Shown piece after piece: positions 31,786 through 41,118 of a DNA stretch of 64,000 nucleotides (position 1 is its first letter; the number at the start of each line of letters is the position of its first letter). The stretch lies in NCBI RefSeq assembly GCF_014649035.1, contig NZ_BMSG01000006.1, positions 1-64,000 on the forward strand, read 5' to 3'. The translations under genes and the position numbers were made by a program. Origin of the DNA: Streptomyces sindenensis (GTDB lineage Bacteria; Actinomycetota; Actinomycetes; Streptomycetales; Streptomycetaceae). A model generated the notes under the pieces. The model did no database searches. It saw only the letters and a program-made list of their open reading frames with translations, and had not been told where the DNA came from.

Positions 31786-34021
31786 GCCTGCGCCTCCGGG
31801 CGTCGATGAGCATTTCCTGGACGTGCCGCAGCGGCTGGCCGTCCGCGTCCGTGGCGTGCCGGGTCCAGTCCCCGTCGGGGCCCAGGTGCCAGGAGGAGGT
31901 GGTGTCGGCCATACCGGTCTCCAGGAGTCGGCTGAGTGCGGCGCGGTGGGCGGGGTCGGTGACCCGGACCAGGGCTTCGATCCGGCGGTCGAGGTTGCGG
32001 TGCATCATGTCGGCGCTGCCGAACCACACCTCGGGCTCGCCGCCGTTGCCGAAGGCGAAGATCCGGGAGTGTTCGAGGAAGCGGCCGAGTATGGAACGGA
32101 CCCGGATGTTCTCGGAGAGCCCGGCGACCCCGGGGCGGATCGCGCAGATCCCGCGCACCCAGATGTCGACCGGGACGCCCGCCTGGGCGGCCCGGTAGCA
32201 GGCGTCGATGATCGCTTCGTCGACCATCGAGTTGACCTTGAACCGGACGTAGGCGGGGCGGCCGGCCCGGTGGTGGGCGATCTCCTTGTTGATGCGGGCG
32301 ATCAGCCCGTCGCGCAGGGACTTCGGGGCGACCAGGAGGCGGCGGTAGGTCTCGCGGCGGGAGTAACCGGAGAGCCGGTTGAACAGGTCGGAGAGGTCCG
32401 CCCCGACCTGCGGGTCGGCCGTGAGCAGGCCGAGGTCCTCGTACAGCCGGGCCGTCTTGGGGTGGTAGTTGCCGGTGCCGACGTGGGAGTAGCGGCGCAG
32501 GGTGTCGCCCTCCTGGCGGACGACGAGCGACAGCTTGCAGTGGGTCTTCAGCCCGACGAGCCCGTAGACGACGTGGCAGCCCGCCTCCTCCAGCTTGCGG
32601 GCCCACTTGATGTTGGCCTGCTCGTCGAAGCGGGCCTTGATCTCGACGAGGACGAGGACCTGCTTGCCGGACTCGGCGGCGTCGATGAGGGCGTCCACTA
32701 TCGGGGAGTCGCCGGAGGTGCGGTACAGCGTCTGCTTGATGGCCAGCACGTCCGGGTCGCCCGCCGCCTGCTCCAGGAACGCCTGGACGGAGGTGGAGAA
32801 CGAGTCGTACGGGTGGTGGAGCAGCACGTCCCGTTCGCGCAGGGCGGCGAAGATGTCGGGCGCGGAGGCGGACTCCACCTCGGCCAGGTCCCGGTGGGTG
32901 CCCGCGACGAACTTCGGGTACTTCAGCTCGGGCCGGTCCAGCGAGGCGATCGCGAACAGCCCGGTCAGGTCGAGCGGGCCGGGCAGCGGGTAGACCTCGG
33001 CGTCGGACACCTTCAGCTCGCGGACCAGCAGGTCCAGCACGTACGGGTCGATGGACTCCTCGACCTCCAGCCGGACCGGCGGGCCGAACCGGCGGCGCAT
33101 GAGCTCCTTCTCCAGGGCCTGGAGGAGGTTCTCCGCGTCGTCCTCCTCGACCTCCAGGTCCTCGTTCCTGGTGACCCGGAACATGTGGTGCGCCAGCACC
33201 TCCATCCCCGGGAACAGCTCCTCCAGGTGCGCCGCGATGACGTCCTCGATGGGGACGTACCGCTGGGGCGAGGCCTCCAGGAAGCGGGTCAGCAGCGGCG
33301 GGACCTTGACCCGGGCGAAGTGGCGGTGGCCGCTGACCGGGTTGCGGACGACGACGGCGAGGTTGAGGGAGAGCCCGGAGATGTACGGGAAGGGGTGCGC
33401 GGGGTCGACGGCCAGCGGGGTCAGGACCGGGAAGACGCGCTGCCGGAAGAAGGTGAACAGGCGGGCCTGCTCCTTCTCGGTCAGGTCCGGCCAGCGGATC
33501 AGCTGGATGCCCTCGTCGGACAGGTCCGGGGCGATGTCCTGCTGGAAGCAGGCGGCGTGCCGCGCCATGAGCTCGCGCGAGCGGGTCCAGATGAGGTCCA
33601 GGACCTCGCGGGGCTGGAGGCCGGAGGCGGAGCGGGTGGCGACGCCGGTGGCGATGCGGCGCTTGAGGCCGGCCACCCGGACCATGAAGAACTCGTCCAG
33701 GTTCGAGGCGAAGATGGCGAGGAAGTTGGCCCGCTCCAGGATGGGCGTGGCCGGGTCCTCGGCCAGCTCCAGGACCCGCTCGTTGAACGCGAGCCAGCTG
33801 CGTTCGCGGTCCAGGAAACGCCCCTGGGGCAGCTCGTCGCCGTCCCGGTCGGGCTCGTAGGCGTCCGCGTCGGCGTCGAGATCGGGATCCAGGTCGGCGG
33901 CGGTGGAGAAGCCGACCCCGTGGGAGGCCGGGGTGGCGTGCGGCCGGTGCGCGGCGAGCGAGCCCACCGACGGCTGGGCGGTGGGCTGGACGGGGACCTC
34001 GGAGCTGGGCTGCTGGCTCAT
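31772..34021 (-). CDS. ppk: Polyphosphate kinase 1
   Basis: 749-aa enzyme that reversibly polymerises the ATP gamma-phosphate into polyphosphate. N-, head and two phospholipase-D-like C-terminal domains are recognisable: [20 protein letters not shown] (N-domain), [20 protein letters not shown] (head) and [19 protein letters not shown]. The autophosphorylated His motif is [17 protein letters not shown], followed by [14 protein letters not shown] and [29 protein letters not shown]. It is longer than average by an acidic N-terminal extension of about 45 residues. The ATG at 34021 fits the domain start. It is first of ppk-CHAD-Nudix. Confidence 0.95.
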   Translation of the reverse strand: MSQQPSSEVPVQPTAQPSVGSLAAHRPHATPASHGVGFSTAADLDPDLDADADAYEPDRDGDELPQGRFLDRERSWLAFNERVLELAEDPATPILERANFLAIFASNLDEFFMVRVAGLKRRIATGVATRSASGLQPREVLDLIWTRSRELMARHAACFQQDIAPDLSDEGIQLIRWPDLTEKEQARLFTFFRQRVFPVLTPLAVDPAHPFPYISGLSLNLAVVVRNPVSGHRHFARVKVPPLLTRFLEASPQRYVPIEDVIAAHLEELFPGMEVLAHHMFRVTRNEDLEVEEDDAENLLQALEKELMRRRFGPPVRLEVEESIDPYVLDLLVRELKVSDAEVYPLPGPLDLTGLFAIASLDRPELKYPKFVAGTHRDLAEVESASAPDIFAALRERDVLLHHPYDSFSTSVQAFLEQAAGDPDVLAIKQTLYRTSGDSPIVDALIDAAESGKQVLVLVEIKARFDEQANIKWARKLEEAGCHVVYGLVGLKTHCKLSLVVRQEGDTLRRYSHVGTGNYHPKTARLYEDLGLLTADPQVGADLSDLFNRLSGYSRRETYRRLLVAPKSLRDGLIARINKEIAHHRAGRPAYVRFKVNSMVDEAIIDACYRAAQAGVPVDIWVRGICAIRPGVAGLSENIRVRSILGRFLEHSRIFAFGNGGEPEVWFGSADMMHRNLDRRIEALVRVTDPAHRAALSRLLETGMADTTSSWHLGPDGDWTRHATDADGQPLRHVQEMLIDARRRRRATP

Positions 34022-34297
34022 GGACCTATTGTTCCGCGCGGAACGCTCCTCAGGCGCGTCGGAGCCCGGAAAGATCGCGGGAGGCTTGGGAAACCCCGGG
34101 TCCCGGGCTCTCCCGTTGCGGCGGGGGGCGGGCACAGCTGGCTGCATCCCGTGAGGGTCGCAAGGGCGTCTGAATGGCCGGTAACGGCGACATGACGTTC
34201 AGGAAGCGGTGTGCCTGCGGGTGGACCGTGGAGGGCCTCTCGGTCACTGTACGTGTTCGCCGCCGGGGGGCGGCCTGCCGGGCCGGTGTACGTCTGC
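34022..34297. promoter_or_regulatory. ppk upstream region
   Basis: Together with the hairpin region to 34354 this gap spans 333 bp. No gene is supported. It should hold the ppk promoter on the minus strand. Degenerate GTTACC/ATTCAG elements at about 34160-34180 (minus strand) loosely recall a PHO box but are too weak to call. Confidence 0.4.
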
Positions 34298-34333
34298 GTC
34301 GTCCGGGCCCACCCCTCGTGGGGCCCGGACGAC
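34298..34333. terminator. Hairpin after ABC exporter permease gene
   Basis: Thirteen-bp arms GTCGTCCGGGCCC and GGGCCCGGACGAC flank a 10-base loop. It lies 21 bases past the permease stop on the minus strand, so it probably terminates the GntR-ABC operon. Confidence 0.8.
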
Positions 34334-34354
34334 GGGTCTGCCGGGTGTGGGCGC

Positions 34355-35356
34355 TCAGCCGTGGAGGCGGCGCAGGAGCCGGAAGGCGGCGAAGACGGCG
34401 AGGGCGGCGAGAGCGAGGAGGATGCCGGTCTCGACGAGCTGGAGGGGCCAGTAGTGGGAGGCGGGGTGGACCTCGGTGAAGTTGGTGACTCCGCCCCGGG
34501 CGCGCATACAGGCCCTGGCATTCTCCGCCATGCCGGTGTCGAAACAGTCCCGCCAGTACAGCCTTTGGCCCGATGCGGTGAGCATGCCGTAATCGAGGTG
34601 CCAGTCGCCCGCGCTGAAGGCCTTGGGGCCTTGACCGTGACGGAGGATGTGGGGCCACAGTTCGTAACGGCGCTTGCCCAGGCCGAGGGCCACCACACCG
34701 AGGACGAGCCCGGTGAGGGACATGGACAGCAGAGCGCGGCGGACGAGCACCGCGCACAGCGCCCCCACCGCCACGGCCAGCAGCGTGAAGCCGAGAAGGG
34801 CGGGCCCGGTGCCGGGGAAGACGCCGGATGCGTACCAGTGGTCCAGGCTGGAGTACGGGTATCCGCGGAGCGCCCACAGGCCCCAGCGGTAGACGGCGAT
34901 CAGGACCGTCATCCCGACGACCGCCAGCGCGGCGGGCACGGCCAGCCGGGCGGCGAGCCAGTGGGCGGGGGAGACCGACTGGGCCCAGGCCAGCCGGAAG
35001 GTGCCGCTCTCCAGTTCGCGGGCGATCAGCGGTCCGGCGACGAAGACGCCGACGAGTCCGGCCAGCAGGAGCAGCACCGTGCCGCCGTCGCCCAGGAAGA
35101 CCTCGGTGGACGTACGGGCGTAGCTGGGCTGGTAGACGGGGCCGCCGCACGGGGTGATGTCGCCGTCCGCGCACAGCTCCTTCGCGGAGGCCATCCAGAT
35201 GCGGAGGGCGACGACGATGCCGATGCCGGTGACCAGCAGACCGCCGGCCGCCCAGAGGGCCTTGCGGTGCACGCGGAGCAGGACGCGGGCGGACCCCCGC
35301 AGGGTGCCGGGCGTCGTGGCGACGGTGTCGGTCTCCGGCCGGGTGAGCGTGCTCAT
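34355..35356 (-). CDS. ABC-2 type transporter permease
   Basis: 333-aa membrane protein with about six hydrophobic segments (LWAAGGLLVTGIGIVVALRIW, VLLLLAGLVGVFVAGPLIA, AALAVVGMTVLIAVY, LLGFTLLAVAVGALCAVL). The motif ARELESGTFRLAWAQSVSPAHWLAARL is typical of exporter permeases linked to GntR/YtrA regulators. A large extracellular loop with several Cys lies near the C-terminus. The ATG overlaps the ATPase stop (ATGA). The substrate is unknown; relatives respond to cell-envelope antibiotics. Confidence 0.85.
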   Translation of the reverse strand: MSTLTRPETDTVATTPGTLRGSARVLLRVHRKALWAAGGLLVTGIGIVVALRIWMASAKELCADGDITPCGGPVYQPSYARTSTEVFLGDGGTVLLLLAGLVGVFVAGPLIARELESGTFRLAWAQSVSPAHWLAARLAVPAALAVVGMTVLIAVYRWGLWALRGYPYSSLDHWYASGVFPGTGPALLGFTLLAVAVGALCAVLVRRALLSMSLTGLVLGVVALGLGKRRYELWPHILRHGQGPKAFSAGDWHLDYGMLTASGQRLYWRDCFDTGMAENARACMRARGGVTNFTEVHPASHYWPLQLVETGILLALAALAVFAAFRLLRRLHG

Positions 35357-36264
35357 GCGGACGCCACCTCCGCACGCGTCCCGGCCGCCGACGCGCTCGA
35401 CGTCAGCAGCGGCGGCGCGTCCGGGGAGCGCAGATGGGCGAGCAGCAGCTCCTCCAGGGAAGGCTGAGTGACGGCCCAGGCGGCGGTGTCCACGGGGCCC
35501 TCCTTTCTGACGAGCGCGGTGAGCTGACGCCCCGTCGTACGGGATTCGACGACGGTGTGCGGGGCCAGGTCGCGGGTCTGGCCGGTGAGCAGGGCGTGCG
35601 CGTCCACGATGTCCTCGGCCTCGCCGCCGAGCCGGACGCGCCCGCCGTCGACGAACAGGAGGTAGTCGCAGGCGCCCTCCAGCTCGGTGAGGATGTGCGA
35701 GGACATCACGATCGTGGTGCCGTGCTCGGCGGCCTCCGCCATCAGCGTGCCCATCAGCTCGTGCCGGGCCAGCGGGTCGAGGTCGGCCATCGGCTCGTCC
35801 AGCAGCATCAGTTCGGGCCGCTTGCCGAGCGCGAGGGCCAGCGCGAGCCGGGTGCGCTGCCCGCCGGAGAGCGTGACGACGCGGGCGGTGCGCGGCAGCG
35901 CCCCGGCGACCCGGTCCGCGATGGCGCGGTCCCAGCGCCCGGGGTTCAGCTCGGCGCCGGCCCACAGCGTGTCCTCGACGGTGAGCTGCGGGTACAGCGG
36001 CTTGTCCTGGGCGACGTAGGCGATCCTGTCGCGTACGGCGGCGGGATCGGCGGAGCCGAGGACGGCGAGGGACCCGGCGCCGGGGCGGTCCAGGCCAGCC
36101 GCCAGGTTCAACAGGGTCGACTTGCCTGCGCCGTTGGGGCCGACGAGGGCGCAGACGCGTCCGGCGGGCAGCCGGAACGAGCAGTCGTGCAGGGCGCGGT
36201 TGCCGCCTCCTCTGCGCCCGTAGGTCTTTCCGAGGCCGTGTGCCTCGATCGCGACGCCGGTCAT
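35353..36264 (-). CDS. ABC transporter ATP-binding protein
   Basis: 303-aa ATPase. Walker A is GPNGAGKST (about residue 42), signature LSGGQRTRLALALALGKRPE, Walker B LMLLDEPMADLDP and switch His MSSHILTELEG. The C-terminal 80 residues extend past the catalytic core, as in exporter ATPases. It overlaps the GntR gene stop and the permease start by 4 bases each, so regulator, ATPase and permease form one unit. Confidence 0.9.
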   Translation of the reverse strand: MTGVAIEAHGLGKTYGRRGGGNRALHDCSFRLPAGRVCALVGPNGAGKSTLLNLAAGLDRPGAGSLAVLGSADPAAVRDRIAYVAQDKPLYPQLTVEDTLWAGAELNPGRWDRAIADRVAGALPRTARVVTLSGGQRTRLALALALGKRPELMLLDEPMADLDPLARHELMGTLMAEAAEHGTTIVMSSHILTELEGACDYLLFVDGGRVRLGGEAEDIVDAHALLTGQTRDLAPHTVVESRTTGRQLTALVRKEGPVDTAAWAVTQPSLEELLLAHLRSPDAPPLLTSSASAAGTRAEVASA

Positions 36265-36716
36265 CGTTCCTGGTCCCCCTCGTGTGAACGGTCTGCGAAA
36301 TCCGTGCCGTTCGTGCTGTACGTGCTGTCCAGTACGGCGGTGAAGAGCGCGCCGACGTCGTCCTTCTCCAGTCCGGCCGCCCGGGCCCGGCGGGCCCAGT
36401 CGGCGAGTTCGGTGCGCAGGGGCGCGTCGGCGGCGGTCGCGTCGGGTGCGCCGCCCAGCGTCCGGCGGACGAAGGTGCCGAGCCCGCGGCGGGCCTCGAC
36501 GAGCCCTTCGCGCTCCAGCTCCCGGTAGGCCTTGAGGACGGTGTTCGGGTTGATCGCGGTGGCTTCCACGACCTCGCGGGCGGTCGGCAGCCGGTCGCCC
36601 GGTTCGAGTACGCCCAGGCGCAGGGCCTGCTTCGTCTGCTGGACGATCTGGAGATAGGTGGCGACGCCGCTGCGCCGGTCGATGCGGAACTCGACCGCTG
36701 CGGACTCGGCTGCCAT
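36261..36716 (-). CDS. GntR-family regulator, YtrA subfamily
   Basis: 151-aa repressor. The winged helix at residues about 10-80 shows the GntR pattern (ATYLQIVQQTKQALRLGVLEPGDRLPTAREVV, NPNTVLKAYRELEREGLVEARRGLGTFV). The short C-terminus of about 45 residues lacks a ligand domain, as in YtrA members that control adjacent ABC exporters. The ATG at 36716 is chosen because the upstream GTG at 36728 would lie inside the operator. A perfect 14-bp inverted repeat starts 9 bases upstream, supporting autoregulation of the operon. Confidence 0.88.
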   Translation of the reverse strand: MAAESAAVEFRIDRRSGVATYLQIVQQTKQALRLGVLEPGDRLPTAREVVEATAINPNTVLKAYRELEREGLVEARRGLGTFVRRTLGGAPDATAADAPLRTELADWARRARAAGLEKDDVGALFTAVLDSTYSTNGTDFADRSHEGDQER

Positions 36717-36724
36717 GCGCAGAA

Positions 36725-36758
36725 CCACCCTTTCACTAATTGAGTAGTGAAAGGGTGG
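36725..36758. promoter_or_regulatory. Operator of the YtrA-type regulator
   Basis: Arms CCACCCTTTCACTA and TAGTGAAAGGGTGG form a perfect 14-bp inverted repeat with a 6-bp A/T-rich spacer (ATTGAG). It sits immediately upstream of the GntR start on the minus strand and probably overlaps the promoter -10 region. Confidence 0.85.
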
Positions 36759-36767
36759 TGCAAAGAA

Positions 36768-36793
36768 GGGGCGGCGTCAAGTGACGCCGCCCC
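36768..36793. terminator. Terminator of the MerR-like gene
   Basis: Twelve-bp arms GGGGCGGCGTCA and TGACGCCGCCCC with a 2-base spacer, followed on the minus strand by TTCTTTG. It lies about 80 bases past the MerR-like stop and just before the GntR operator. Confidence 0.85.
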
Positions 36794-36816
36794 GGGAGGT
36801 GTTCGGAGAAGAGCTT

Positions 36817-36871
36817 GCCGGGCGCTTGTGCGGCACGCGGCCCGGTGGCCGGGCGCTTGCGCGGTACGCGG
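36817..36871. repeat. 24-bp direct repeat (two copies)
   Basis: GCCGGGCGCTTGTGCGGCACGCGG (split here as 36817-36840) recurs at 36848-36871 with two changes, a 31-bp period. It lies directly after the MerR-like stop. No function is apparent. Confidence 0.7.
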
Positions 36872-37210
36872 TTACGCGGCCGGCGGGGCCGGGGTGCGGT
36901 CGGCCCGCAGCTCCTCGTTGATGCGCTGTGCCTCTTCCAGCTGGTCCTCGAGGACGACGATGCGGCAGGCGTCCTCGATCTTCGTGCCCTGGTCGACCAG
37001 TTCACGGGCGCGGGACGCGATGCGCAGCTGGTAGCGGGAGTAACGGCGGTGGCCTCCGTCGGAGCGCAGCGGGGTGATCAGGCGGTTCTCGCCGAGCGCG
37101 CGGAGGAAGGCGGGGGTGGTGCCGAGCATCTCGGCGGCCCGGCCCATGGTGTAGGCGGGGTAGTCGTCATCGTCGAACTTGTCGGTGGGGCGGGTACTGC
37201 GAGGGGGCAT
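36872..37210 (-). CDS. MerR-like helix-turn-helix regulator
   Basis: 112-aa DNA-binding protein. The MerR-type winged helix is at residues about 19-75 (TMGRAAEMLGTTPAFLRALGENRLITPLRSDGGHRRYSRYQLR). A coiled-coil-like helix follows (KIEDACRIVVLEDQLEEAQRINEELRA), with no Cys or ligand domain, so it is not a metal sensor. This resembles HspR/BldC-size regulators, but I cannot name an orthologue. A GC-rich hairpin lies about 30 bases upstream of its ATG and a clear terminator follows it, so it is a single-gene unit. Confidence 0.78.
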   Translation of the reverse strand: MPPRSTRPTDKFDDDDYPAYTMGRAAEMLGTTPAFLRALGENRLITPLRSDGGHRRYSRYQLRIASRARELVDQGTKIEDACRIVVLEDQLEEAQRINEELRADRTPAPPAA

Positions 37211-37238
37211 AGCACCTCTTCTTTCGGGGACACGTCGG

Positions 37239-37270
37239 GGGGCCCGAGCACCTCGCGGTGCTCGGGCCCC
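37239..37270. terminator. GC-rich hairpin upstream of the MerR-like gene
   Basis: A perfect 14-bp stem (GGGGCCCGAGCACC / GGTGCTCGGGCCCC) with the loop TCGC. It is either the end of a minus-strand transcript arising in the adjoining gene-free region or part of the MerR-like leader. Confidence 0.65.
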
Positions 37271-37773
37271 GAGCTTTCAACACCATCTGCCGGCCGACTG
37301 CGCCGGCTCCTCTTTTCCGCCGGTCCGCCCGAGGGGGCGGGGAAGCGGGGATCGCGAATGCGTGACCGGGGACCACCTTCCGTTCCGGGGTCTCTGCGGT
37401 ACCCGAGCGGAATCCTCCTCGCTCAGGCGATCCTGATGGCGTCTGCTCCTTACCTCGTTCGGTTTCACTCTTTCCGTACTGCGGGTACTGCGGATGTTGC
37501 GGTAACGCGTGCGGCCCCTGGGGTCGCCCGGCCCGGCAGTCAGTGGGGGAACCCACCGTTTCCGGCTCCCTCGCTCCACTGCCGTTCCGCTTACTGCTCT
37601 GACCTGCATGCGCGGCAGTTCGTGTCTGCCGTGCCTTCTTTCCTTCCGGCTACGAGGAAACGCTAACCCTGCCGAGAGGTAGATGTCTACTCCCGCCACG
37701 ATAGATTTTCTGTCGAGTCGGATGAGGCACTTCTGTGGTGCCGACGTCTCAGAAGCTGTTGTGGCGAGAGACC
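37271..37773. other. Gene-free 500-bp region between MerR-like gene and mshD
   Basis: Third-position bias is lost in all frames, and base composition is less GC-rich than around it. Short frames here contain TTA codons and no recognisable domain. The stretch ends in a strong hairpin next to the MerR-like gene. It could be a long 5' leader or a non-coding RNA on the minus strand. No known RNA family was recognised. Confidence 0.5.
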
Positions 37774-38697
37774 TCAGGACTCCGTGCGGTACATCAGGTC
37801 CACCTCGTGCGTGGTGAAGCCGATCCGCTCGTACACCGTCACGGCCGCCTTGTTGTCCGCGTCCACGTAGAGCATCGCGGTGGGCAGCGCCTGGGCGGCC
37901 AGGTGGTGCAGGCCGATCGAGGTCAGCGCCTTGCCGAGGCCGCCGCCCTGGGCCTCGGGCAGGACCCCGACGACGTACACCTCGCCGACCTGCTCCTCGG
38001 CGTGCACCTTCGTCCAGTGGAAGCCGACGAGCTCCCCGTCCCGTTCGGCCAGGAAGAAGCCCTTCGGGTCGAACCAGGGCTCCGCCTTGCGGTCGTCCAG
38101 GTCCTGCTGGGTCAGTGAACCCTGCTCCGGGTGATGAGCGAACGCGGCGCGGTTCACGGCGAGCCAGGCGGCGTCGTCCCGCCCCGGCTCGAAGGTCCGT
38201 ACGGTGACGCCCTCGGGCAGGACCGGCTCGGCGAGGTCCAGCGGGACCAGGCTCCGCCGCAGCTGGCGCAGTTCGCGGAAGAGGGAGAGGCCGAGCACCT
38301 GGGCGAGGTGGCGGGCCGCGGAGGTGCCGCCGTGCGCCCAGACCCGCAGCCGCTTGCCGGTCGTGGCGAGGAGCGCGGCCCCGAGCGCCCGGCCGTGTCC
38401 GCCGCCGCGCCGGTCGGGGTGGACGACCAGCTCGGCGGCCGGGGCCTCGACCGGGTCGGTGTCCTCCAGCTGGGCGTATCCGGCGAGCGTGCCGTCGACG
38501 GTGAGCAGGAAGTGCCGTACGCCGTCGCGGTGTCCGCCCCGGATCCGTAGCCTGCCCTGCTCGGAGACCGCCTGCCGGCCGTCGGACGCGGCCGCCTCGG
38601 TGAGCAGGGCGAGGACGGCCTCGGCCTGCGCGGAGTCGAGTGCGTCGAGGGCCTGAATCTCGCGTCCGGGAGCGGGGAGGGGTGCGTCAGTCGTCAT
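37774..38697 (-). CDS. mshD: Mycothiol synthase MshD
   Basis: 307-aa double-GNAT enzyme that acetylates Cys-GlcN-Ins with acetyl-CoA, the last step of mycothiol synthesis. The first, weaker GNAT domain covers residues about 20-150 (ELVVHPDRRGGGHGRALGAALL). The second, canonical one covers about 160-305 (VGEVYVVGVLPEAQGGGLGKALTSIGLHHLA and AVTVYERIGFTTHEVDLMY). WFDPKGFFLAERDGELVGFHWTKVH is diagnostic of MshD. Start is the ATG at 38697 with GGAGG upstream; preceding in-frame codons are not coding-like. Confidence 0.93.
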   Translation of the reverse strand: MTTDAPLPAPGREIQALDALDSAQAEAVLALLTEAAASDGRQAVSEQGRLRIRGGHRDGVRHFLLTVDGTLAGYAQLEDTDPVEAPAAELVVHPDRRGGGHGRALGAALLATTGKRLRVWAHGGTSAARHLAQVLGLSLFRELRQLRRSLVPLDLAEPVLPEGVTVRTFEPGRDDAAWLAVNRAAFAHHPEQGSLTQQDLDDRKAEPWFDPKGFFLAERDGELVGFHWTKVHAEEQVGEVYVVGVLPEAQGGGLGKALTSIGLHHLAAQALPTAMLYVDADNKAAVTVYERIGFTTHEVDLMYRTES

Positions 38698-38937
38698 GCC
38701 TCCGAGCGTACGGCGGCGGCGCGCCCGGCGGTGGCGCGGCGGGGCGGGTGCGTGGGCGGGCCGCCTGTGGCGGGGAGTTCGGTCCTCTGCGGCACGCAAA
38801 GGGGCTATATGGAGCCATGTGGCCGGATGGCAACCAGTCCGTAACCCCGAACACCTGTTGCGCTACGCGCGTTGACTCTAGGCTGCGGCACGCAGCATGC
38901 AGTACCGACACCACTGGACTGACACACAAGGGGACCG

Positions 38938-40761
38938 ATGTCAGCGACTCCACAGAAGAACCGCGCTTCCCGGCGGGTGCTCGCCGCCGCGGCCGGTCTG
39001 GCCACCGTGGGCGCGCTCGTCGCCGCGATGCCGGCCGGGGCCCACGACCGGGGCCACGGGCACGGCGGCGGGCACGGGCACGGCCACAAGCCCCGTACCG
39101 TCGACGTGCAGTTGCTGTCGTTCAACGACCTGCACGGCAACCTGGAGCCGCCGGCCGGTTCGGCGGGGAACGTCTCGAAGACGCACCCCGACGGCACGGT
39201 CGAGTCGATCCCGGCCGGTGGCGTCGAGTACCTGGCGACCTCGCTGCGCACCGCGCGCAAGGGCAACCCGTACTCCGTCACGGCGGCCGGCGGCGACATG
39301 GTCGGCGCGAGTCCGCTGCTGTCGGGCCTCTTCCACGACGAGCCGACGATCGAGGCGCTGAACAAGCTCGACCTGGACGTCACGGCGGTCGGCAACCACG
39401 AGTTCGACGAGGGCGCCACCGAGCTGGCCCGCCTCCAGAACGGCGGCTGCCACCCGGTCGAGGGCTGCTACGAGCAGGGCAAGGAGTTCGAGGGAGCGGA
39501 CTTCCCCTACCTCGCGGCCAACGTGACCGAGGAGAAGACCGGCAAGCCGCTGCTGAAGCCGTACACCGTCTGGAAGAAGAAGGGTGTCAAGATCGGCTTC
39601 ATCGGAGTGACCCTGGAGGGCACCCCGAACATCGTCACCGCCAACGGCGTCAAGGGCCTGAAGTTCCACGACGAGGTCGAGACGATCAACAAGTACGCCC
39701 GCGAGCTGGACCGCAAGGGCGTCAAGTCCATCGTGGCGCTGATCCACGAGGGCGGGGCCCCGGCCTCGACCTCGTACAACTACGACTGCGACAGCCCCGG
39801 CGCGGGCGACGGCATCTCCGGCCCGATCGTCGACATCGCCAAGGGCATCACGCCGAAGGTGGACGCCCTGGTCACGGGCCACACCCACCAGGCGTACGTG
39901 TGCACGGTCCCGGACCCGTCCGGCAAGCCGCGCATGGTCACCTCGGCGTCGTCGTTCGGCAAGCTGTACACGGACACCACGCTGACCTACGACCGCCGTA
40001 CCAAGGACATCGTCCGTACGTCGGTGAAGTCCGCGAACCACGTCGTGACCCGGGACCAGCCCAAGGCCCCCGACATGACCCGCCTCATCGACCGCTGGAA
40101 CAAGCTCGCGGCCCCGATCGCGAACAGGCCGCAGGGCTGGATCAGCGCCGACATCAACGGCCGCGGCTCCACGGCCCCGGAGAAGCCGCTCGGCAACGTC
40201 ATCGCCGACGCTCAGCTCGAAGGCCTCGCCCCGGCCGACAAGGGCGGTGCGGAAGTCGCGTTCATGAACCCGGGCGGTATCCGCGCGGACCTGGTGCACA
40301 AGGCGTCCGGCAGCGAGGGCGACGGGGTCGTCACCTACGGCGAGGCGTTCACCGTGCAGCCGTTCACCAACATGATGAACGTCGTCGACCTGACCGGCGC
40401 CCAGCTGGTCACCGCACTCCAGCAGCAGGTCAGCGGGTCCAACGAGGCCAGCCCGAAGATCCTCCAGGTCTCCAGGGGCCTCACCTACACGCTCGACCTG
40501 ACGAAGAGCGGCGCGGACCGCGTGGTCGTCGGCACCATCAAGCTGAACGGCGAGGCGATCGACCCGGCGCGCACCTACCGTGTCGCGATGAACGAGTTCC
40601 TCGCGGGCGGCGGCGACGGCTTCCCGGCCCTGGGCCAGGGCACGAACAAGCTGGTCGGCGCATCCGACCTGGACCTGTTCAACGCCTACCTGGCGGCCCA
40701 CTCCACGGCCACCGCACCGCTGGCCCCGCCGGCGACGGACCGGATCACGGTCATCAAGTAA
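38938..40761 (+). CDS. Secreted 5'-nucleotidase / metallophosphoesterase
   Basis: 607-aa exported enzyme. The signal peptide (RVLAAAAGLATVGALVAAMPAGA) is followed at about residues 37-50 by a Gly/His-rich stretch. The metallophosphoesterase domain (about 55-330) has LLSFNDLHGNLEP, GGDMVGASPLLS, GNHEFDEGATEL and TGHTHQAYVC. The C-terminal nucleotidase domain (about 365-590) has the substrate-ring motifs EVAFMNPGGIRADL, GEAFTVQPFTNMMNVVDLTG and NEFLAGGGDGFPAL. It dephosphorylates extracellular nucleotides to recover phosphate, in keeping with the nearby pst/ppk block. A single-gene unit ended by a hairpin. Confidence 0.93.
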   Translation: MSATPQKNRASRRVLAAAAGLATVGALVAAMPAGAHDRGHGHGGGHGHGHKPRTVDVQLLSFNDLHGNLEPPAGSAGNVSKTHPDGTVESIPAGGVEYLATSLRTARKGNPYSVTAAGGDMVGASPLLSGLFHDEPTIEALNKLDLDVTAVGNHEFDEGATELARLQNGGCHPVEGCYEQGKEFEGADFPYLAANVTEEKTGKPLLKPYTVWKKKGVKIGFIGVTLEGTPNIVTANGVKGLKFHDEVETINKYARELDRKGVKSIVALIHEGGAPASTSYNYDCDSPGAGDGISGPIVDIAKGITPKVDALVTGHTHQAYVCTVPDPSGKPRMVTSASSFGKLYTDTTLTYDRRTKDIVRTSVKSANHVVTRDQPKAPDMTRLIDRWNKLAAPIANRPQGWISADINGRGSTAPEKPLGNVIADAQLEGLAPADKGGAEVAFMNPGGIRADLVHKASGSEGDGVVTYGEAFTVQPFTNMMNVVDLTGAQLVTALQQQVSGSNEASPKILQVSRGLTYTLDLTKSGADRVVVGTIKLNGEAIDPARTYRVAMNEFLAGGGDGFPALGQGTNKLVGASDLDLFNAYLAAHSTATAPLAPPATDRITVIK

Positions 40762-40776
40762 CTCCCCGGTGAAGGA

Positions 40777-40806
40777 GGGGCGGCGGGCCTGCGGGCCGGC
40801 CGCCCC
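40777..40806 (+). terminator. Terminator after nucleotidase gene
   Basis: Arms GGGGCGGC and GCCGCCCC close a 14-base GC-rich loop, followed by TTTCTCTT. It lies 15 bases after the nucleotidase stop. Confidence 0.8.
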
Positions 40807-41118
40807 TTTCTCTTGGCCTTCCTGGTGACCGTCTTGCGAAGCTGGTTGAGCAACGTACTGAGGATGAACAGCGGCCGGCGAAAGGTCCGGAGCAGGCTCC
40901 GGACCACCCGGACGGGCTGACCGGCAGAGGGCGGCGGGGGCCGCCCGGCCCGGCCGGGACCAGGGAAGGGGCGAACGCGAGGTCGGGGCGGCGTGCCTCC
41001 GGGCCCGCCGCCCGATTCCCGTCCGATCACCTCCCGGCAGCCCTTCAGTGCTATGTCGTTCGGCCATTTCGTCCTGAGAGCCGGACGCGGGAGACGGCCG
41101 CCCTGACATGCTGATGAC
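40807..41118. promoter_or_regulatory. Boundary region before the biosynthetic cluster
   Basis: No supported gene. It contains a 10-bp-stem hairpin (GGTCCGGAGC / GCTCCGGACC, 40884-40905). Presumably it holds the promoter of the PabC-like gene. A hydrophobic/basic frame on the minus strand (about 40810-40930) runs on through the nucleotidase gene and was not accepted. Confidence 0.45.

Noticed and set aside
34150..34260. Possible PHO box upstream of ppk
   Set aside because: Half-sites such as GTTACC and ATTCAG do not form convincing 11-bp repeats, unlike the pstS site.
37167..37556. 129-codon minus-strand frame in the gene-free region
   Set aside because: It runs into the MerR-like gene, contains rare codons including TTA and shows no GC3 bias.
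40810..40930. Basic/hydrophobic minus-strand peptide resembling a small membrane peptide
   Set aside because: The frame has no stop before it runs antisense through the nucleotidase gene, and no ribosome site was found.
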